Origin: Amycolatopsis thermalba
Lineage (GTDB): Bacteria > Actinomycetota > Actinomycetes > Mycobacteriales > Pseudonocardiaceae
NCBI RefSeq assembly: GCF_003385215.1
Contig: NZ_PQHW01000037.1
Coordinates: forward strand, 1 to 58,817
Direction: 5' to 3'
DNA: 58,817 nt
This document shows positions 54,928 through 58,817 of the stretch, one piece after another. A program made the position numbers and the translations under genes. The notes beneath the pieces are model-generated. The model did no database searches. It was not told the origin of the DNA and worked only from the letters and a program-made list of their open reading frames with translations. How positions within the stretch are numbered: the stretch's first letter is position 1; each line of letters starts with the position of its first letter.

Positions 54928-55785
54928 ATGGGTATCCGCGCGGCCCTGGCCGTCCACCCCGACACCGGCCGCGGTGCGGCGGCCAGGATCGCCGGCACCG
55001 TGGCCGCCCGGCTGCGTGCCGGGGTGGACCGCCTGGACCTGCTCGGCACCACGGCCCCGGGGGATCTGCCGGACGGGCTCGACGCGCTGGTCGTCCTCGG
55101 CGGCGACGGGGCCGTGCACCACGCCGTCCAGTACTGCGCCGCCACCGGCACCCCGCTCGGGCTCGTCCCGACCGGCTGCGGCAACGACCTCGCCCGCGGG
55201 CTCGGCGTCCCCCTCGACCCGCTGGCCGCGACCGACGCCGTCGTGACCGCGCTGCGGCAGCGGCGCCACCGCGCCGTCGACCTCGGCCACGCCGGCGGCA
55301 CCTGGTTCGCCACCGTCCTGTGCACCGGGTTCGACGCCGCCGTCAACGCCCGCGCCACCCGCCTGCGGTGGCCGTCCGGCCCGCACCGCTACGACGTCGC
55401 CGTCCTGGCCGAACTCGCCGCGTTCCGGGCCCGCCCGGTCACCCTCACCACCGACACCGGGCGCCTCGACCTCGACGCCACCCTCGTCGCCATCGGCAAC
55501 ACCCCGTTCTACGGCGCAGGCATGCGGATCTGCCCGCACGCCGACCCCGCCGACGGGCTCTTCGACATCACCGTCGTCGGCCGCGCCACCCGCGCCGACC
55601 TGCTGCGGATCCTACCCGGCCTGCGCCACGGACGGCACCTGCGCCACCCGGCCGTGCGCACCCTGCGCGCCCGCGAGGTGCGCATCGAGACCACCGGCTG
55701 GCCCCTCTGCGCCGACGGCGAGATGCTGCCCGGCGGCGCGGTCACCGCCCGTTGCCACCGCGGCGCGCTCACCATCCTGGGGTGA
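54928..55785 (+). CDS. Diacylglycerol/lipid-kinase family protein (DagK/YegS type)
   Basis: 285 residues, ATG start after a 15-bp gap from tatC. The lipid-kinase catalytic signature is VLGGDGAVHHAV with PTGCGNDLARGLGVP. The C-terminal beta-sandwich carries NTPFYGAGMRICPHADPADGLFD. It phosphorylates a lipid such as diacylglycerol with ATP; the exact substrate is unknown. It lies between tatC and helY, which follows after 46 bp. Confidence 0.92.
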   Translation: MGIRAALAVHPDTGRGAAARIAGTVAARLRAGVDRLDLLGTTAPGDLPDGLDALVVLGGDGAVHHAVQYCAATGTPLGLVPTGCGNDLARGLGVPLDPLAATDAVVTALRQRRHRAVDLGHAGGTWFATVLCTGFDAAVNARATRLRWPSGPHRYDVAVLAELAAFRARPVTLTTDTGRLDLDATLVAIGNTPFYGAGMRICPHADPADGLFDITVVGRATRADLLRILPGLRHGRHLRHPAVRTLRAREVRIETTGWPLCADGEMLPGGAVTARCHRGALTILG

Positions 55786-55831
55786 CACCCACCGCATGCG
55801 TCCCGGACACCGCATGTGACACCCTGACAAG

Positions 55832-58582
55832 GTGGCCCCTCGCCCTTCCGTGTCGCCGGCCGAGGCCTACCAGGCTTCCAAGCGCCGCGCCCAGTACCCC
55901 CAGCTGACCCGCTTCGCCGACGAGGCGGAGTTCGGCTTCGACGACTTCCAGATCCGCGGCTGCCGCGCGCTGGAGGACGGCCACGGCGTGCTCGTGTGCG
56001 CGCCGACCGGCGCGGGCAAGACCGTGGTCGGCGAGTTCGCCGTGCACCTCGCGCTCGCCGAGGGCCGCAAGTGCTTCTACACCACGCCCATCAAGGCGCT
56101 GTCCAACCAGAAGTACGGCGACCTCGTGCAGCGCTACGGCGCCGGCACCGTCGGCCTGCTCACCGGGGACACCGCGATCAACGGCAACGCCCAGATCGTC
56201 GTGATGACCACCGAGGTCCTGCGCAACATGCTCTACGCGGGCTCCTCCGCCATCGACGACCTCGGCTACGTCGTGATGGACGAGATCCACTACCTCGCCG
56301 ACCGGTTCCGCGGCGCGGTGTGGGAAGAGGTCATCCTGCACCTGCCCGAGTACGTGCGGGTCGTGGGCCTGTCCGCCACCGTCAGCAACGCCGAGGAGTT
56401 CGGCGAATGGCTGGTCACCGTGCGCGGCGACACCACCGTCGTCGTCGACGAGCACCGGCCCGTGCCGCTGTGGCAGCACATGATGGTCGGCAACCGGCTG
56501 CTCGACCTGTTCGCCGACGACGGCTCCGACGGCGAACTGCGCATGAACCCGGGCCTGCTGCGGCGCGTCGAAGAGGTCGGCCGCATGCACGCCCCCGCGG
56601 CGCTGCGGCCGGGCCGGGGCGGGCGCACCTACTCGCGCGGCCCCCGGTTCCGGCCGCCGTCCCGCGTGGACATGATCACCCGGCTGGACGCCGCCGGACT
56701 GCTCCCGGCCATCGTGTTCATCTTCTCCCGCGCCGGCTGTGACGCCGCCGTGAGCCAGGTGACCCGCTCCGGGCTGCGGCTCAACACCCCCGAGGAAGCC
56801 GCCGAGGTGCGCCGCATCGTCGACACCCGCACCAAGGACCTGCCCGAAGGCGACCTGGGCGTGCTCGGCTACTGGGAATGGCGCGAGGCGCTGGAGAACG
56901 GCGTCGCCGGGCACCACGCCGGCCTGCTGCCCGCGTTCAAGGAAACCGTCGAGGAACTGTTCGTGCGCGGCCTGGTCAAGGTCGTGTTCGCCACCGAAAC
57001 CCTCGCGCTGGGCATCAACATGCCCGCCCGCACCGTGGTGCTCGAACGGCTGGTCAAGTACAACGGCGAGGCCCACGTCGACCTCACCCCGGGCGAGTAC
57101 ACCCAGCTCACCGGCCGTGCCGGGCGCCGCGGCATCGACGTCGAGGGCCACGCCGTGGTGGTGTGGCAGCCCGGAGTCGACCCCAAGGCCGTCGCCGGGC
57201 TGGCTTCGACCCGCACCTACCCGCTGCGCTCGTCGTTCCGGCCCGGCTACAACATGGCGATCAACCTGGTCGCCCAGCTCGGCCACGAACAGGCCCGCGA
57301 GCTGCTGGAACAGTCCTTCGCTCAGTTCCAGGCCGACCGCTCGGTGGTCGGGCTGTCCCGCCGGATCGAGAAGAACCGCGAGGCGCTCAAGGGCTACGCC
57401 GAGGCCGTCAGCGGCGACTTCGACGCGATGCTCGACTACGTGCAGCTGCGCAAGAAGATCTCCGACCGGGAGAAGGCGCTGGCCCGGCAGAACACCGCCG
57501 CCCGCCGCGCCGACACCGCGGTGTCCCTGGAGAAGCTGCGCAAGGGCGACGTGATCGCCGTCCCCGCCGGGCGGCGTGCCGGGCTGGCCGTGGTGATCGA
57601 CCCCGGTCTGGACCCCGTGCGTGAGCCGCGCCCGGTGGTGGTGACCGAGGACCGGTGGTCCGGACCGCTGTCGCTGTCGGACTTCTCCGCGCCCGTGGAG
57701 CCGCTGGGCCGGATCAAGCTGCCCAAGCACGTCGAACTGCGCGCGCCCAAGACCCGCCGCGACATCGCCTCGCACCTGCGCGACTCCGGGATTTCCCTGC
57801 CCGGCCGCCAGAAACGGCGGTCGGGGGCCAATGAGGACGGTGAGCTGGCCGCGCTGCGCCGCGCCCTGCGCGCCCACCCCTGCCACGGGCTCGCCGAACG
57901 CGAGGCCAACATCCGCTGGGTCGAGCGCTACCACCGGCTCGCCGGGGAAACCGAGCAGCTGGAACGGCGCGTCGCCGCCACCACCCACTCGCTCGCGCGG
58001 GCGTTCGACCGCATCCGGGCGCTGCTGGCCGAACGCGGCTACCTCGCCGAGGACGAAGACCGCGTCACCGAGCACGGCGCCCGCCTGGCCCGCCTCTACA
58101 GCGAGTCCGACCTGCTCGCCGCCGAATGCATCCGCCACGGCGTGTGGGAGGGCCTGACCCCGCCCGAGCTGGCCGCGGTCGTGTCCACCCTGGTGTTCGA
58201 AGCCCGCCGTGACTCGCCCGGCGAGCCGCGGCTGCCCGCCGGCGGTGTGCCCAAGGCGTGGCAGGAGACCGCCAAGATCTGGACCGACCTCGCCGAGGAC
58301 GAGCGGCGCCATCGCCTGGACCGCACTCGTGAACCCGACGCCGGGTTCGCCTGGCCGGTGTACCGGTGGGCGCGCGGCGAGTCACTCGAAAAGGTGCTCA
58401 CCGCCGCCGACGCCAACGGGCAGGAACTGTCCGCCGGGGACTTCGTGCGCTGGTCCCGCCAGGTCGTCGACCTGCTCGACCAGATCAAGACGGTGCTCGG
58501 GCGGGCCGACCCGGTCGGTGACGCGGCCGCCCAGGCGGTCAAGGCGCTGCGGCGCGGGGTCGTGGCGGCGGGCGCCGAATAG
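55832..58582 (+). CDS. helY: DEAD/DEAH-box RNA/DNA helicase, Ski2/HelY-like
   Basis: 916 residues, GTG start. Walker A APTGAGKTVV (residues 57-66), motif Ia TTPIKALSNQKYGDL, DEVH-type motif II MDEIHYLAD, motif III LSATVSN, motif IV IVFIFSRAGCD, and QLTGRAGRRGIDVEG as motif VI. The ~400-residue C-terminal region matches the Ski2/DOB1-type rRNA-processing arch and DSHCT domains. M. tuberculosis Rv2092c (HelY) is the counterpart in the same position after tatC. Confidence 0.95.
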   Translation: MAPRPSVSPAEAYQASKRRAQYPQLTRFADEAEFGFDDFQIRGCRALEDGHGVLVCAPTGAGKTVVGEFAVHLALAEGRKCFYTTPIKALSNQKYGDLVQRYGAGTVGLLTGDTAINGNAQIVVMTTEVLRNMLYAGSSAIDDLGYVVMDEIHYLADRFRGAVWEEVILHLPEYVRVVGLSATVSNAEEFGEWLVTVRGDTTVVVDEHRPVPLWQHMMVGNRLLDLFADDGSDGELRMNPGLLRRVEEVGRMHAPAALRPGRGGRTYSRGPRFRPPSRVDMITRLDAAGLLPAIVFIFSRAGCDAAVSQVTRSGLRLNTPEEAAEVRRIVDTRTKDLPEGDLGVLGYWEWREALENGVAGHHAGLLPAFKETVEELFVRGLVKVVFATETLALGINMPARTVVLERLVKYNGEAHVDLTPGEYTQLTGRAGRRGIDVEGHAVVVWQPGVDPKAVAGLASTRTYPLRSSFRPGYNMAINLVAQLGHEQARELLEQSFAQFQADRSVVGLSRRIEKNREALKGYAEAVSGDFDAMLDYVQLRKKISDREKALARQNTAARRADTAVSLEKLRKGDVIAVPAGRRAGLAVVIDPGLDPVREPRPVVVTEDRWSGPLSLSDFSAPVEPLGRIKLPKHVELRAPKTRRDIASHLRDSGISLPGRQKRRSGANEDGELAALRRALRAHPCHGLAEREANIRWVERYHRLAGETEQLERRVAATTHSLARAFDRIRALLAERGYLAEDEDRVTEHGARLARLYSESDLLAAECIRHGVWEGLTPPELAAVVSTLVFEARRDSPGEPRLPAGGVPKAWQETAKIWTDLAEDERRHRLDRTREPDAGFAWPVYRWARGESLEKVLTAADANGQELSAGDFVRWSRQVVDLLDQIKTVLGRADPVGDAAAQAVKALRRGVVAAGAE

Positions 58583-58647
58583 CGCGCCCCACCCAGCGTT
58601 GTGGTTGGATCGCGCTGAGCGAGGGACGATCAGCGGAGGCACGCAGC

Positions 58648-58817
58648 ATGAGCACGCCCCACGGCGGCACCGGGCCCCAGCAGTGGAGCCAGCAGCCCGG
58701 CTACGGACAGCAGCAACCCCAGTACGGGCAGGCGCCGGGGTATCCCCAGCCCCAGCCCCAGCAGCCTCAGTACGGGCAGCCTCAGTACGGGCAGCAGTAC
58801 CCGCCGCCGCAGTACGG
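58648..58817 (+). CDS. Gln/Pro/Gly-rich protein (N-terminal part, cut by window edge)
   Basis: First ~56 residues, ATG with GGAGG upstream. Almost entirely PQYGQ-type repeats, the same low-complexity style as the cytoplasmic tails of the paralogues at 35719-37285. By analogy a transmembrane helix and an external domain probably follow beyond the edge. It sits where M. tuberculosis has Rv2091c, a membrane protein with a similar composition. Confidence 0.75.
   Translation, partial: MSTPHGGTGPQQWSQQPGYGQQQPQYGQAPGYPQPQPQQPQYGQPQYGQQYPPPQY

Overview
The window is very GC-rich, gene-dense chromosomal DNA with strong G/C bias at third codon positions and many GTG starts and four-base start/stop overlaps. 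It carries a complete Pup-proteasome system (mpa, dop, pup, prcB, prcA, pafA, pafB, pafC), a mycothiol gene (mshC), a long-form hisG, an actinobacterial Fe-S ferrochelatase and a fabG-inhA-hemH cluster. Together these point to an actinomycete; the accessory genes and gene style look like a member of the Pseudonocardiaceae (Amycolatopsis-like), which is an inference. No rRNA, tRNA, CRISPR array, transposase or integrase was seen.

Layout. 1-2570 (minus): an MHS-family transporter followed by a response regulator and a sensor kinase that runs off the left edge. 2789-5380 (plus): fabG, inhA, hemH. 5384-7599 (minus): three unknown actinobacterial proteins, two of which share a ~105-residue domain. 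7637-10989 (plus): a translationally coupled MoxR-like AAA+ ATPase and VWA protein. 11104-15570: cupin, cytochrome P450 with divergent TetR, GH25 lysozyme, mshC. 15586-20197: ABC-F protein, a PptH-like phosphoesterase, an MFS transporter coupled to a PAC2 protein. 20248-26611 (plus): metH, HAD phosphatase, hisE, hisG and an AEC transporter. 26608-31832: an accessory block with a SnoaL-like protein, a DGPF/YCII protein with its ECF sigma factor, TetR, MFS exporter and an orphan ParA. 31911-35708: thioesterase, PD-(D/E)XK nuclease, site-2 protease, TrmI. 35719-37285: two proline/glutamine-rich membrane paralogues.

37762-54912 is the proteasome region. mpa encodes the unfoldase; dop, pup, prcB and prcA encode the depupylase, the tag and the 20S core; pafA encodes the ligase; pafB-pafC encode the WYL DNA-damage activator and lead into a small membrane protein, tatA and tatC. 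Interspersed are an aldo/keto reductase with an apparent CTG start, a lipoprotein, a NUDIX hydrolase, a pentapeptide-repeat protein, a DUF1684 protein and a decayed HNH-type gene. 54928-58817 holds a lipid-kinase-like gene, the helicase helY and the start of a Gln/Pro-rich protein. The order mshC - PAC2/metH - hisE/hisG - RecB-like nuclease - trmI - mpa - dop - pup - prcBA - pafA - pafBC - tatAC - helY parallels the M. tuberculosis Rv2130c to Rv2092c segment, with accessory genes inserted.

The most unusual signal is a dispersed 16-bp imperfect palindrome (GTATAACGACCTATAC) present four times. Three copies supply or overlap the stop codon of a gene. The other lies directly before a small HTH-like gene that is bracketed by two copies. 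Other non-coding structure includes a diverged pair of REP-like elements, a 21-bp tandem repeat, three operator-like palindromes next to TetR genes, and a possible leader peptide before the ABC-F gene.
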